In this document: one piece after another, positions 31,574 to 41,186 of the stretch
Numbering within the stretch: the first letter of the stretch is position 1
Layout of the letters: each line of letters opens with the position of its first letter
Assembly: GCF_029227915.1 (NCBI RefSeq)
Contig: NC_079882.1
Span: forward strand, 14,656,501-14,716,500
Direction of reading: 5' to 3'
Origin: Hydractinia symbiolongicarpus
Taxonomy: Eukaryota > Cnidaria > Hydrozoa > Anthoathecata > Hydractiniidae
DNA: 60,000 nucleotides
Notes under the pieces: generated by a model
The model's database searches: none
What the model was told of the DNA's origin: nothing
What the model saw: the letters and a program-made list of their open reading frames with translations, nothing else
Program-made: the position numbers and the translations under genes

Positions 31574-32415
31574 CTCTGGCTCAGGCATATTCGAGAGCCA
31601 AAACGTATCAATTACCCTCATTTCACCATAACGAGACCCAATGAGATGCACCAGTTTGATCTCTTATACATGCCACATGATAAATTGTATGGCAATACGT
31701 ACAAATATATCCTCACGGGTATTGACGTTGCCTCGAGGTATAAGGTGGCAAGACCGCTACGTACTAAGAAATCTAGTGAAGTAGCCGACATGCTCAAGGA
31801 CATATACAAGGCCGAACCTCTCCGCTATCCTCAACAATTCCAATGCGATAATGGGTCAGAGTTTAAGTCTGATGTGACCAAGCTGTTAGAAGCTAAAGGT
31901 GTCAATATTAAAAGGGAACTACTAAATATCACCATACGTTCACAGCGTTCGTGGAGTCCTACAACAAAGTACTCGCACAAAGGCTCTTCAAGCCCCAAGA
32001 TGCGCAGGAGCTTGCCTCTGAAGAACAGAGTACCACATGGGTGAAACACCTATATAATATTGTAAAAATCATGAACAATTCCAAGACGGCTATGATTGGT
32101 ATGAAACGTTCGAAGGCCATCAAACTCGATGAAGTACCGCTTGCGAAAAATGAGCAGCACCCGGAGGGAAACCCATTACCAGAAGACGGCTTATACTTGT
32201 ACTTGCTTCAACCCGGCGAGGAACATGGAGATGCAAAAAGACGTGCGACTGATGCTTGGTGGAGCAAAAAGACGTACAGACTCGACCATATAGTGACAGG
32301 TACGAGGTTGTTATACTATTTGGCAGATGAACCTGATCGAAGTTTTGTGGCGGAAGAATTAATGTTGATTCCAGAGGATGTTGAAATACCTCCAGAGCAT
32401 GTGAGCGAATGGTAA
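31570..32415 (+). pseudogene. rve-family integrase, N-terminally deleted and frameshifted
   Basis: This retroviral-type (DDE) integrase would insert the element into the genome. The first catalytic Asp is in MHQFDLLYMP and the second in CDNGSEFKSD. The Glu segment (FVESYNK) lies in another frame, reached by a one-base shift in the AAAAGGG run near 31917. The C-terminal domain follows (KTYRLDHIVTGTRLLYYLAD). The N-terminal region present in copy 2 (50787-50950) is missing because of the upstream deletion. The same frameshift is in copy 2. Not functional as it stands. Confidence 0.8.
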
Positions 32416-32424
32416 ATTTCTCGA

Positions 32425-32452
32425 TTTTTGTGGTTCATAAGAGCTACAAAAA
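32425..32452. terminator. Hairpin between integrase and BRO-N gene ends
   Basis: TTTTTGTGG / CTACAAAAA (one G-T pair) lies at a convergent junction, 10 bases past the integrase stop. Confidence 0.5.
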
Positions 32453-32462
32453 CATATACACA

Positions 32463-33269
32463 TTATGACATATCTATATCGTACATCCCCTCGAATAACT
32501 CACGCGTGGCATCATCGGGTAAGCTGAAATGATTATGCCTCCACCCCCAGATTATCCTCCTTGAAACGTTTCCATGTATGTACAGCGTTGGGATCTTTGC
32601 ATATTGGGTGTCTCTCTATCATATCCGGATACATCTCCCGTAGGGTACGGATTTGATCATTTAGAGATCTACGTTGGCAACGAATAATGTAATGAGGGTG
32701 CTGAGCCTTTTTTCCACATTCGTTAGGATCGTTCTTATCAATCACGCACAGCACATTATCGTAGGGATAACCAGTAAGTACCTATCTCTGTTCCAGCACC
32801 ATAATCTCCTGATCTTTCTCCTGAAGATCCTCCTCAAGGTTTGCGATAGTTACGTCCCTCTCCTGGAGGTCATAATTAAGTATTGCCAGAGCTTGGCGAT
32901 GCTCTTCAACTACTTGATGGTGTAGTTGCTCACGGATTTTTGGGAACATTGTATTGCAGCAATATTTTCTGAACCTTTTCGCTTTAGGCTGCTGGCTTCC
33001 AAACACCAACTCGTACATACCCTCTTCATTAATATAGAGATCAAATTTTTGAGAGTCCAAGGGCCGTTTCACCAGTTCCTCTGTAGCGGGGAACCACTCA
33101 GTTGCCACTTGTGCGCGTAATTTTCCAGGCTACAATGGTTGCGGATGGTATCGGAGGTATCCTTTCTATATTCTAATGCCTGGACTACTTCCTTAGCCCG
33201 AATCCAAGGACGGCCGTTGATAGTTACGGTATGTAGCTGGATATTATTAAATTCAACAAGACAAGACAT
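32463..33269 (-). pseudogene. BRO-N domain protein with coiled coil, frameshifted
   Basis: The N-terminus (residues about 1-65) has the BRO-N signature: INGRPWIRAKEVVQAL, then RKDTSDTIRNH. In a second frame comes YINEEGMYELVFGSQQPKAK, the strongest BRO-N block. A coiled coil (LQERDVTIANLEEDLQEKDQ) and a third segment with IIRCQRRSLNDQI follow; the true C-terminus is in yet another frame near 32463-32545. At least three frame breaks. BRO proteins of DNA viruses bind DNA and affect host or viral transcription. Only a remnant of about 70 bases exists in copy 2. Confidence 0.75.
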
Positions 33270-33271
33270 TT

Positions 33272-33469
33272 TTATTTAACTAATACTCCAACCAGGGTCC
33301 AGATCATTAGGGACATGAATATGAAAAAATATTTGGTATTCCTTTCCCTTTCTAATGCATCACGAAGCTCTTCGCCAAGGGCCTCTAGCTGACTTTCCAG
33401 GTAAGGGATCCTATCCATCTCCCCATGAAAGCCTTTCAATTGTTGCTCTAATTGATGTATGTATGACAT
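33272..33469 (-). CDS. Small coiled-coil, tail-anchored protein (65 aa)
   Basis: The start is chosen at MSYIHQLEQQ (TTAATAAATATG); an earlier in-frame ATG at 33484 lies inside this start motif. A heptad coiled coil (QLEQQLKGFHGEMDRIPYLE) is followed by a C-terminal membrane helix (FFIFMSLMIWTLVGVLVK). Function unknown. A degraded homologue is recognisable at about 52555-52680. The gene lies directly after the packaging ATPase. Confidence 0.6.
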   Translation of the reverse strand: MSYIHQLEQQLKGFHGEMDRIPYLESQLEALGEELRDALERERNTKYFFIFMSLMIWTLVGVLVK

Positions 33470-33474
33470 ATTTA

Positions 33475-34128
33475 TTAAATCCAATAGCCTCTGGGATGGT
33501 CCAGTCTAATATACAAACAGGCATGTTTGGATTTTTTCAACTGATTCTTGATCGCTTCCCAGTCGTTAATTATGTTGGTTTCTTCATCCACCAATGTCAT
33601 GTCACTCCTTTCGTGCGAGTACCACATGAACAACTGCATTTTCTGTCTCCTCCGGTTTTTGGGAATTGCGGTATAACTCTGAGTCAACAGCCATAACGAA
33701 TGCTTCCTGTGCCTCCCGCTAATGGCTAATTCACGGAGCTCTGGCGCCTTTTATCCATGGATTCATCCACGATCATGTCATCAACTATGAAGAGTGTGCT
33801 CTCACCGGCGAGGACATTTGATAATCGTTCAATCCATTCAAATAGTTGATCCTGGGGCTCTATCAAAAAAACATAGTCATCCTTCCAAAGCGAGGATCTC
33901 TCCAAGTACGCCGTGTTCCATCGAATTGTTGAGCATAGGATCACGATATTATGAAAGTGACCCCTGTACTCATTCTCGAGAAGGTCGAGCACACGCTTAG
34001 TTTTGCCACAGCTGGTGGGGCCTGTAAATATAGCTGTATGGGGTTCTATAACTATCATGTTTGTTGTATACCCATGGGCATACAACAAAACCTTTTATTT
34101 TGGTGGCATCATCGAACGCTTGTACCAA
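33475..34128 (-). pseudogene. Packaging ATPase (A32/FtsK-HerA type), frameshifted
   Basis: Walker A is GPTSCGKT in HTAIFTGPTSCGKTKRVLDL; Walker B is STLFIVDDMI. The reading then changes frame near 33740 and continues with SYTAIPKNRRRQKMQLFMWY and LKKSKHACLYIRLDHPRGYW, the conserved C-terminal part. The family pumps DNA into the capsid and is a Polinton hallmark. A second break near 34100 (eight bases shorter than copy 2) separates the N-terminus. It overlaps the end of the preceding gene. Copy 2 keeps the N-terminal half only. Confidence 0.8.
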
Positions 34129-34336
34129 CCCTGATTTATTGCATAATCATCGAATAGGATCGCCCCCGTCATATATCCAGCTAGTTTTATATCATCTTCC
34201 ATGACCATCTTCGCACCTGACCTAGAAACACCCAGCGCCGTTTTGACACCTAATGCTATTACGATGGTATATGATACTAATCTCACGGACTCCCATAGAC
34301 TATCAACAACTTCCTTCTGATATTTTTGCTGCTCAT
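34095..34336 (-). pseudogene. Small conserved protein, frameshifted near its start
   Basis: The copy-2 gene is intact at 80 codons (53012-53254). Here one base is missing a few codons after ATG 34336 (TATAAATG context), so the remaining frame opens at 34286. The sequence has a weak hydrophobic helix (RLVSYTIVIALGVKTALG) and ends WYKRSMMPPK. No family recognised. It overlaps the ATPase by about 30 bases. Confidence 0.6.
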
Positions 34337-34346
34337 TTATATTATA

Positions 34347-34690
34347 CTATTTCATACGAAAAATATCTGGCTGTGTTTGAGATTTTTGCTGAGCCACTGC
34401 AGCAGGCTGCTGGGTACCGGCGTGTCCCCTACGGAAAAAATATACGGCACCTCCAATACAGGCGAGGGTAATAATACCCCCCGCGCCATATATATATATC
34501 CACTGCCTGACTGTACAGAACTCACCCCAGAAGAGGTTTTGACTGGAGTAACAACAACACCCTGTTGTTGTTTCATATCTTCCTTCCTCTTCTTCATCAG
34601 TGCGGCTAACTTGTGACCTTGGGCCACTCTACCCGGATGCGTCACTGGTTTTGTTATTACCCTTTCTTCTTTTGATGGTTCCTCGCTCAT
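34347..34690 (-). pseudogene. Tail-anchored-type small protein, frameshifted in C-terminus
   Basis: It starts MSEEPSKEERV. It contains a basic HPGRVAQGHKLAALMKKRKE motif of a kind recurring in Polinton and large-DNA-virus small proteins as I recall, a QQQG linker and, in copy 2, a membrane helix (GIITLACIGGAVYFFFRR). Here the frame changes at the poly-C tract near 34476, which destroys the helix. The intact version is at 53265-53615. Confidence 0.6.
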
Positions 34691-34718
34691 TTCATTATAA
34701 GCCACAGGGCTTATAAAA

Positions 34719-35136
34719 TCACTTCCCCGCCGCAACACATACAAATCTGATGGAGGACAGTAGCTGACTGCCGCTCCAATCCACGTACTGACATAACGTA
34801 ATCACGCACTCATCATCACCATCAAACCCAATCGCTATATTATACTTTGAATTATCGAATGATGTAATTTCCAAATATGCGCGATATGATTTGACTGAGT
34901 CTGGGAATTATATGTCTCAATGTAAAGTACACGCTGGCTATACACTCGCCGTCGCTTTCAATATAAACATTCCCCAAATACACATTCGAACATATTAATC
35001 CATTACCCAGTATTTGGGAAGACGTTTCTATATACATTTGCCGCAGCCTAGTACAACAATACCCTGCTATATCTCCAAGGGATGAAGGTGGAATAACAAT
35101 ACTCTCAACGAGCCTAGTTTGCAATTCATCAAACAT
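34719..35136 (-). pseudogene. Unknown conserved protein, frameshifted copy
   Basis: The first about 85 residues (MFDELQTRLVESIVIPPSSL, then CIASVYFTLRHIIPRLSQI) match the intact 144-residue gene of copy 2 (53644-54078). A small deletion near 34880 shifts the frame. It overlaps the upstream gene by 8 bases (start inside stop region), typical of translational coupling or compact viral packing. No function can be assigned. Confidence 0.6.
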
Positions 35137-35695
35137 TCTTTTCCTTCTCTATTTCTTCCCTCTCATCAGGGGACTGTGAGAGCTTCGTGTGATTAATCGT
35201 ATGCGCGGCAACGAGTAGGGGCGCTAAAAATTTGCCAAACGCCGAATTTAACAGTATAACCAAATCAGCCATACTATCACGTATTATTGGATCATCCTCA
35301 ATATCCTTCCGTAGACCTTCTGGGTTATCGATGGATACCATATTGCCTATGGCTTTCGTATACATATTAATGGCATGACATGACAAAGCCTTTGCAGTTT
35401 TCTTCCCTTTTTCCTGCAATTCATGTTGAATGAAATCGATATGAATTTTTTCAATTACATTCTCCGTGCACTTATCAATAAAACTCTCACTACATTTTTT
35501 TGGTAATGAATGTGCTTTACTTTGACGTATCGCTTCCTTCAAAGCATGGCGTTTATCAGGTTTTTTCGTAACGGCTTCTGTATCAAGAATATCAGCGAGC
35601 TCAGTTATCCTATTTATTAAACGGCGGTACCGATAGAAACAAGCAAGTATCAATATATAAGGGAGGAGTATACCAATCAATAGCAATGCCTCCAT
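35129..35695 (-). CDS. N-terminally anchored membrane protein (188 aa)
   Basis: It starts in CAAATAAATG. Residues 3-21 form a hydrophobic anchor (ALLLIGILLPYILILACFY) followed by a basic stretch (RYRRLINR). The rest is helical and charged, with KKCSESFIDKCTENVIEKIH and a second weak hydrophobic region near residue 150 (AFGKFLAPLLVAAHTI). No family recognised. Copy 2 has the same gene with a stop and frameshift. The upstream 5' region carries the AAAGGTG hairpin. Confidence 0.65.
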   Translation of the reverse strand: MEALLLIGILLPYILILACFYRYRRLINRITELADILDTEAVTKKPDKRHALKEAIRQSKAHSLPKKCSESFIDKCTENVIEKIHIDFIQHELQEKGKKTAKALSCHAINMYTKAIGNMVSIDNPEGLRKDIEDDPIIRDSMADLVILLNSAFGKFLAPLLVAAHTINHTKLSQSPDEREEIEKEKNV

Positions 35696-35715
35696 TTATT
35701 TGCAGTTTTGTATAT

Positions 35716-35740
35716 AAAGGTGGTGCCTCACAACACCTTT
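35716..35740 (-). terminator. AAAGGTG/CACCTTT hairpin between tandem genes
   Basis: 7-bp arms with an 11-base loop, just downstream of the HNH gene (minus strand) and upstream of the 35695 start. Conserved in copy 2 at 54664-54688 although the loop differs. Confidence 0.5.
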
Positions 35741-35755
35741 GGATAAATCACTAAA

Positions 35756-36256
35756 TTACTTGGTTATAAATCGATAGCCTTTCTTTTGGTTTTCTATTGC
35801 CCACATGGGCTGTATATTTGTGTAATGGAGCCTAGAAAGTTGCAATTCCCTACTGGTTGTAACACCATTTTCTTTATATTTAATGGGGGTAATATGTTTG
35901 AATCGGCACTTCCCCCTACTCCCCCAATTCATACCATCCGTGAACTGCGGCCCTATGTGGGATTTAAATGTAGCAATATCGCACCCCAGGTATTCGGTGG
36001 AGGCTAACTCCGTGTGACAATTTAGAGCATTATTAATCCTACCCATAACAATGATATTCATATATCCGGGAAAATCACAATTCTTGCAATGCCCCCGCTG
36101 TTTTTCATGATGGCATTTGAGTCGTTCACGTGATGCCCTATTACTGTCGAGGCATTTGATACACATGTTGGTCCATTGCCCATTACGCTTGTTTATTCTA
36201 AAATTATTCAGGGGGCAAAGCTATCTACACTGTGAACATTTCTTGATTTCATCCAT
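35756..36256 (-). pseudogene. HNH-type nuclease, tandem copy 2
   Basis: It starts MDEIKKCSQC; an early stop/frameshift at about 36221 breaks it, then the frame is open from MCIKCLDSNRASRERLKC. Zinc-binding pairs (CIKC, KCHHEKQRGHCKNC) and the Polinton/NCLDV HNH layout (EYLGCDIATFKSHI, then the DH position, then LHYTNIQPMWA) are clear. The usual Asp-His of the active site reads KH (FKHITPI), so catalysis is probably lost. Its 5' neighbour is a second copy of the same gene. Confidence 0.7.
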
Positions 36257-36751
36257 ATTACATTTTTGTAAAAACTCTTTTGGTTTTTCCAATTCAACCC
36301 ACAATGGCTGTATATTTGTGTAATGGAGCCTAGAGAGCTGCAATTCTTCGTTTGTGGTAACGCCATTTTCTTTATATTTAACTGGTATTTTATGGCTGGA
36401 TTGCCACTTACCTCTATTTTCCCAACTCATACCATCCGTGAACTGCGACTCTATGTGGGATTTAAATTTAGCAATATCACAGCCCAGGTACTCTGTGGAG
36501 GCTTACTCCGTGTGGCAATTTAGAACATTCTTAATCCTACCCATAACAACGCCATACATATATCCGGGGAAATCACAATCCTTGCAATGCCCCCAATGCT
36601 TTCCATGATGGCATTTGGTTCGTTCATGTGATGCCCTCTTAATATCCAGGCATTTTATGCAAATTTTTGTCCGTTGCCCATTGCGCTGCATTCTAAAATT
36701 ATCAAAAGATAAAGGCCTTTTACATTGTAAACATTTCTTGATTTCTTCCAT
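36257..36751 (-). pseudogene. HNH-type nuclease, tandem copy 1
   Basis: It starts ATG 36751 (AATAAAAATG) with MEEIKKCLQCKRPLSFDNF, zinc pairs and the DCDFPGYM block. The frame is lost at about 36503 and resumes at MSWENRGKW. The active-site position reads SSHKIP (Asp absent, His kept). The frame runs into the start of the next copy without its own stop. It arose by tandem duplication, since copy 2 of the element has a single gene here (54704-55202) with FDHKI intact. Confidence 0.65.
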
Positions 36752-36760
36752 TTTTATTAC

Positions 36761-36786
36761 ATTTTGTGAGATACATCTCACAAAAT
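36761..36786 (-). terminator. Perfect 12-bp hairpin upstream of HNH gene
   Basis: ATTTTGTGAGAT / ATCTCACAAAAT with a 2-base loop. The counterpart in copy 2 (55211-55237) has other bases in the arms but stays perfectly paired over 11 bp: covariation that argues for selected structure. Confidence 0.6.
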
Positions 36787-36823
36787 TTTTGGACATCAGC
36801 CGGCAAAACCCCTGGCGATAGTC

Positions 36824-37018
36824 CTAAGGCTCATTAGTGCGCACGAAGGGTCGTAATACTTTTATCCCAGGCCTCGTGACATGTGGTATGTCCCGCGGTA
36901 CAACAGCAGCAGTCTGTACCGCGGGGTTTTTTATTTCTGCACTGTCGGGGTTACTGGATGGTTCAACCCATACCCAGCGCCCTGGGTGACCACAGTTACC
37001 CATACAAAAAAATCGCAA
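36824..37018 (-). CDS. Doubtful small ORF (64 aa)
   Basis: A possible peptide starting MRFFCMGNCGHPGRW that ends before the HNH hairpin. It contains the GC-rich hairpin at 36892-36925 within its frame. There is no copy-2 counterpart to test it, because copy 2 is truncated before this point. No family recognised; it may be non-coding. Confidence 0.25.
   Translation of the reverse strand: MRFFCMGNCGHPGRWVWVEPSSNPDSAEIKNPAVQTAAVVPRDIPHVTRPGIKVLRPFVRTNEP
36892..36932 (+). terminator. GC-rich hairpin followed by T6
   Basis: 11-bp arms CCCGCGGTACA / TGTACCGCGGG with a 12-base loop, followed by G and TTTTTT on the plus strand. It looks like a factor-independent terminator or a Pol III stop after a stem. 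It is much more GC-rich than the other hairpins of the element. Role unknown. Confidence 0.4.
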
Positions 37019-37086
37019 TCTTCTTCACAAGGCATATTTTGTTCTATCAACTTTAAGGGCTGATAAAAAAAAATATTGGACGCGAC

Positions 37087-40000
37087 CTACTCTAAAGGCT
37101 TTGTACGTATACGATCCTCGAGCACTACCCTCTTATCGTAAAACGCCGATAGCCCCAGCTTGTTTTGCTGGTATGTCACAATCCCCTGGTTATATACCCG
37201 GAAGCCTACATTTTTAGCAGTGTCCAGCTCTCCCTTAAGTACTCCCATATACCTACACCATGTCAATTCATTTTCCCTTTTCGACATGCCTTTACACGAG
37301 AACTTAGTGCCATCTTTACCTTCGACGAAATAACACTTGGCTGTTAAAGCAATCATTCTCGAACCGATGAATTCTTCCTTAAATAAACCTCCGGTTCTAC
37401 TTGAATATTTATCGGTGACTAGCCAATGAGCCACATCCTCATCGTACTGCTCGAGTAGTTCAGAGCGAAAAACATCACGTAGGTTATTTCCAGAGATCGC
37501 GAAATACGCGGAGTCCGTATCCATGTAAATATATTCAAAATTTCGTCGATCTACGTACTTGTCGATAAAATCATAATAGAATTCAAGCATCCGCAATTTT
37601 GCCAATTGATACACTAGGATTCCACACTGATATGCCCTATTTATCGAAACCCCTTGTTTACTCCTCCTTAATTCATACGCATCTCCGATTTCTTCCAAAT
37701 CCTCCAAGTAAGGCCTCCTCATTGCAGCATCTATTGCCTTCTCATCCTTCATAAATGTGGTATTAGCATGCCTCGCCATATCCTCGATCATTTTTCCGTA
37801 GAAGCTGTTACCTTTCAATTTTGCAGTATCACCAGCGATGCGCTTATCAGGGTCTTATCTGCTTGGCGCCGCGCATCCGCGATTTCCTCCGAGAACCATG
37901 CGAATGGTTTACCCCTTGAGTACTTGAGTATTTGATACCAAGCCGTAATTTTTAATCCATGCTCCAGGTACCATTTAAGCAGGTCAGTACATAGTAGGAT
38001 CTTCTCAGCTTTCATCACTCCCAACAGCTTTTTAGTGCCTGGGATACGTTTTTGCCCTGTCTTGTTTAAATAATCGTGCATATGCTGAGGGATTTTATTG
38101 TCAAGTGTTTCCTTGACTACAAATAACGGGGACATTTTACTGAATTTTTCGTACAACTCAGTAGGGACTTCAATATCAACCTGGCAAAAACCAAATATTG
38201 ATCCATCTAGAAGGCTCTGCACCAGAACATCTAATCCTCCAGCAGGGTCTGTTCTTTTTAATAGCTTTTCCTTTCCACAAGGGAAATCTTGGAGTAGTGT
38301 GCTTGGGTAGAGCATATTGGCATCATATCCTAGGATGGTGCTACAATCTTACGGTTCGTTATAAATATGCAATCTTATACCCGTCACATTACTTTCATGG
38401 TACCTACAAAATACGATTGCGGGACCACCTACCATCCCCGTTTGTAGGAGCTCATAAGCTTCGTTCTTCGTACATATTGTACAATCTTTTTAAACCTGCT
38501 TGCATGCTTTGCATAAGGCCTTGGTACAACGAGCCTCACATTTATGCTTACACGGATCACCCGGTGCGTAAAGCTGTATATCAGGGTTCACTCGCAATGA
38601 TTTGTTTAGAACGTAGCGCATCGACACACCCGGAATGCTCACGGCATCTTTCAAAATGTCAATCTCATCCTCGTAGTATGTATTGCGGGTCTTGTCGACG
38701 GCCTCGACAAATGGTATTACATCGGCCATATTGTATTCACCTAACCAATCAAGCATCGTGACGCATTCCTTTTTAAAGAACTCATCTCTGAAAATTTGGT
38801 GGTCTTCAAGTAAGAGGGTGTTTTTACCACTGAGAGTGCTATAAAAAGCCTCATGATCGACTGGGCCGACATGGTTCAACCTCTCATAACTTGTTAGCCA
38901 CTCGTATGGAAAAACTAATTTTTTTAGATTGCAATCGAGTGATTTGCACCATCTTTCATAGCTCAAGCCTGGAGCTAGAAAATTTTATATGTCTATGAAT
39001 TTGAACATCAAAGTAGTGAGAAACATGTGTTCATTATCCTTCTTAGCGACCTTGATACTAGCCTCACCCGCAAGCTGTTGGATAAAATACCGCTTTATCA
39101 TGTTGATATCATATTTACCGCTGTTGAAACCAATCACCGTCACTTGATTTCTCCATTCGTGCCAAGCATTTTGGGTTTGTTCCGGGAGCATATCGAAATC
39201 ATCTGGCTTGGGGTACATCTTTTTGACTTCTTCCACAATCCTCATTTGTCTCTGTTCCAATTGCTCAACGAATTTCCTCACCAATACTTCATTCATGATG
39301 AATGTAGGATTTTCTTGGAGCGAATCGTGGATGGCAACACTTACTGGGATATGCTTGGAGATATATGTTGAATCAGACGTTTGCTGCTGGTTCAATGGTG
39401 CCAGAAGAGACTCGAAATCAAAAACAATGAAGTGGGGATATCGTCGAAATTATTTCTTGAATAACCTCCTAGACTTTGGAGGGTTTTCACACTCCCATGC
39501 AGTGACAAGATTGTAACCTATTTTTTGGATGTGATCCTCTTTGATTTTGGTAAAATTAAAATTATTTTTATCCACGTTGGTTCTATTAGGCTGACATGGG
39601 CATCCATGTCATTTGCAGCCGTGATATTCGTATACTGTTTTTGTCTGAGGATCATAAACCTCGATGCAGCCTTACTACCGTCGCGTATCACACGCTCTCC
39701 TCCATGTCCACAAAGCGCATGATGTATATGCCTACCTTTTTGGTCTGACATGGCCTCAATCCATTGGCATGCTGCGTAACTGAAACCGTTATCGGGATAG
39801 AATACCCTCTCGGAGCTGCTCGGCATGCGCTCGATCCTCTCACCTCTGCAAATGATCTTGGTCTTGATGCCTTTCGTTATTCTTGTGTCGTGTGAGGTTC
39901 TCCGATCTGGTAAATCTTTGCATACAAACCTCGCATTACCAATGCTGCGTCAATACATCCATCTTCTTGATATAGAAACAATGACCATGTAGCATACCAA

Positions 40001-41060
40001 TATTGATCGTGTCCAACCCCTTTTTGTATTGATTTTGGCCATAGACGAGACGCCATGGGGCCTTGTCGTAGTTTGTCTTCGGTTCGAAGACTCTGATATT
40101 AATTTTGAATTTTTTAGCGATGCCCTCTAAGTCCACGAGCCTGGTAGCACGTACCTCTTCCCTCTTTAATTTGGGGTCCTCGTAGTACTCACGAGCTAAT
40201 TTGAGGGCTGGCTTTGTGAGGAACTCTGTCCCCCTTTTCACGTCGGCCCTCTCCTTTACAGCCAGGCATCTCCAAAAGCACAGGTTGTCTGTTCTGACAT
40301 CTTCACCATCCATGGCATATATACACCTTTTTCCGCGGAGCCAATCTGGTAATGGTCAACATCCAAGTAGTGGCTCCCTCGTAGAAATTATTTTGATCTG
40401 CACGTGTCTAAATACTACCTTGCCCTCATATGCTCCTGGTGTCTCGATAGTTCTGTCTGGTGGTAAATAGGTTTTGACCCAAAATTCTGCATCCTCCAAA
40501 TCAAGGAGCTTATTTTCGCATTCATCCAGAAATGCCTCGATATCAGCCATGCTTGAGAGTGACCTTGAGCTCTTAGTTTTGTGATAATTTGCAACATCTC
40601 CACCGCCTCGGTAAATTTCGCAGCCAAAGGAGTATATTACCTTCACTCGCATGTCTACGTGTGGTGTGATTTTTCGCATGATGGCCTCCGTCAATGGTTG
40701 GTTAAGGTTATTATTAAATCGCCATGTTTTTATGTGGTTTCCTTCTTCAAACATTTCCGCGTCATCGTTAAAAATATTCTGAATATCCTCGATTACCACT
40801 GTGTTCGTGGCCTGCTTCGATTCTTTCCCGAACATGTGTTTGAGGTCCTCAATTACTTGGTATTCATCTTCAATGGTGACCCGTTGAACCTCATCGTGGA
40901 GAGTTGGTGCTCCTGAAAATTGATCCCTGACCCTGTTATAATAGTAACTAACGGTATCCCGAACGCTCCTTAGTTGCTTAGTGAGAGCTTCGGGAGTTGC
41001 CGCTACTGGTGCCGACACGGTATTATATATTTTACTGATTGCATTTTTGAACCAACTCAT
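37087..41060 (-). pseudogene. Protein-primed family B DNA polymerase (Polinton POLB), multiply broken
   Basis: The start is ATG 41060 (AATAAAGCAATG). The N-terminal third resembles the terminal-protein-like region of Polinton polymerases; a C2H2-type finger segment (CEVCMQRFT) and a CGHGGER motif follow. Exonuclease motifs are DFES (ExoI, near 39420), GFNSGKYD (ExoII, near 39110) and a late Asp block near 38720. Polymerase motif A (YDANMLYPS) is near 38310, motif B (NSFYGK) near 37800 and motif C (YMDTDS) near 37520. Breaks include in-frame stops at 40356-40358 and 39936-39938, a TGA near 39600 and several frameshifts. It replicates the element by protein priming; this copy cannot. Confidence 0.85.
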
Positions 41061-41163
41061 TGCTTTATTATACACAGATTTTCTTTTTAACTCAAGCTCG
41101 AACCCAGCACCTTTTACCGTGGCGTCGAAAAGGCGCTGGCACAGGCTGGTCACGTGGGCATCA

Positions 41164-41186
41164 AATGAACCAGATTCTGGTTCATT
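41164..41186. other. Perfect palindrome near the right end of the element
   Basis: AATGAACCAGA-T-TCTGGTTCATT, 11-bp arms with one central base, about 100 bp upstream of the polymerase start. It could be a junction hairpin of the same class or part of the element end. No terminal inverted repeat partner was found at the left end. Confidence 0.45.

Noticed and set aside
31905-31930. Programmed -1 frameshift site in the integrase
   Set aside because: The run ATTAAAAGGG does not place a canonical X-XXY-YYZ heptamer in the zero frame; a shared one-base loss spread by duplication or conversion is simpler. Not fully excluded.
34060-34093. Transcription terminator hairpin
   Set aside because: In copy 2 the palindrome lies inside the continuous ATPase frame before Walker A, so it is coding rather than intergenic; kept only as a constraint finding.
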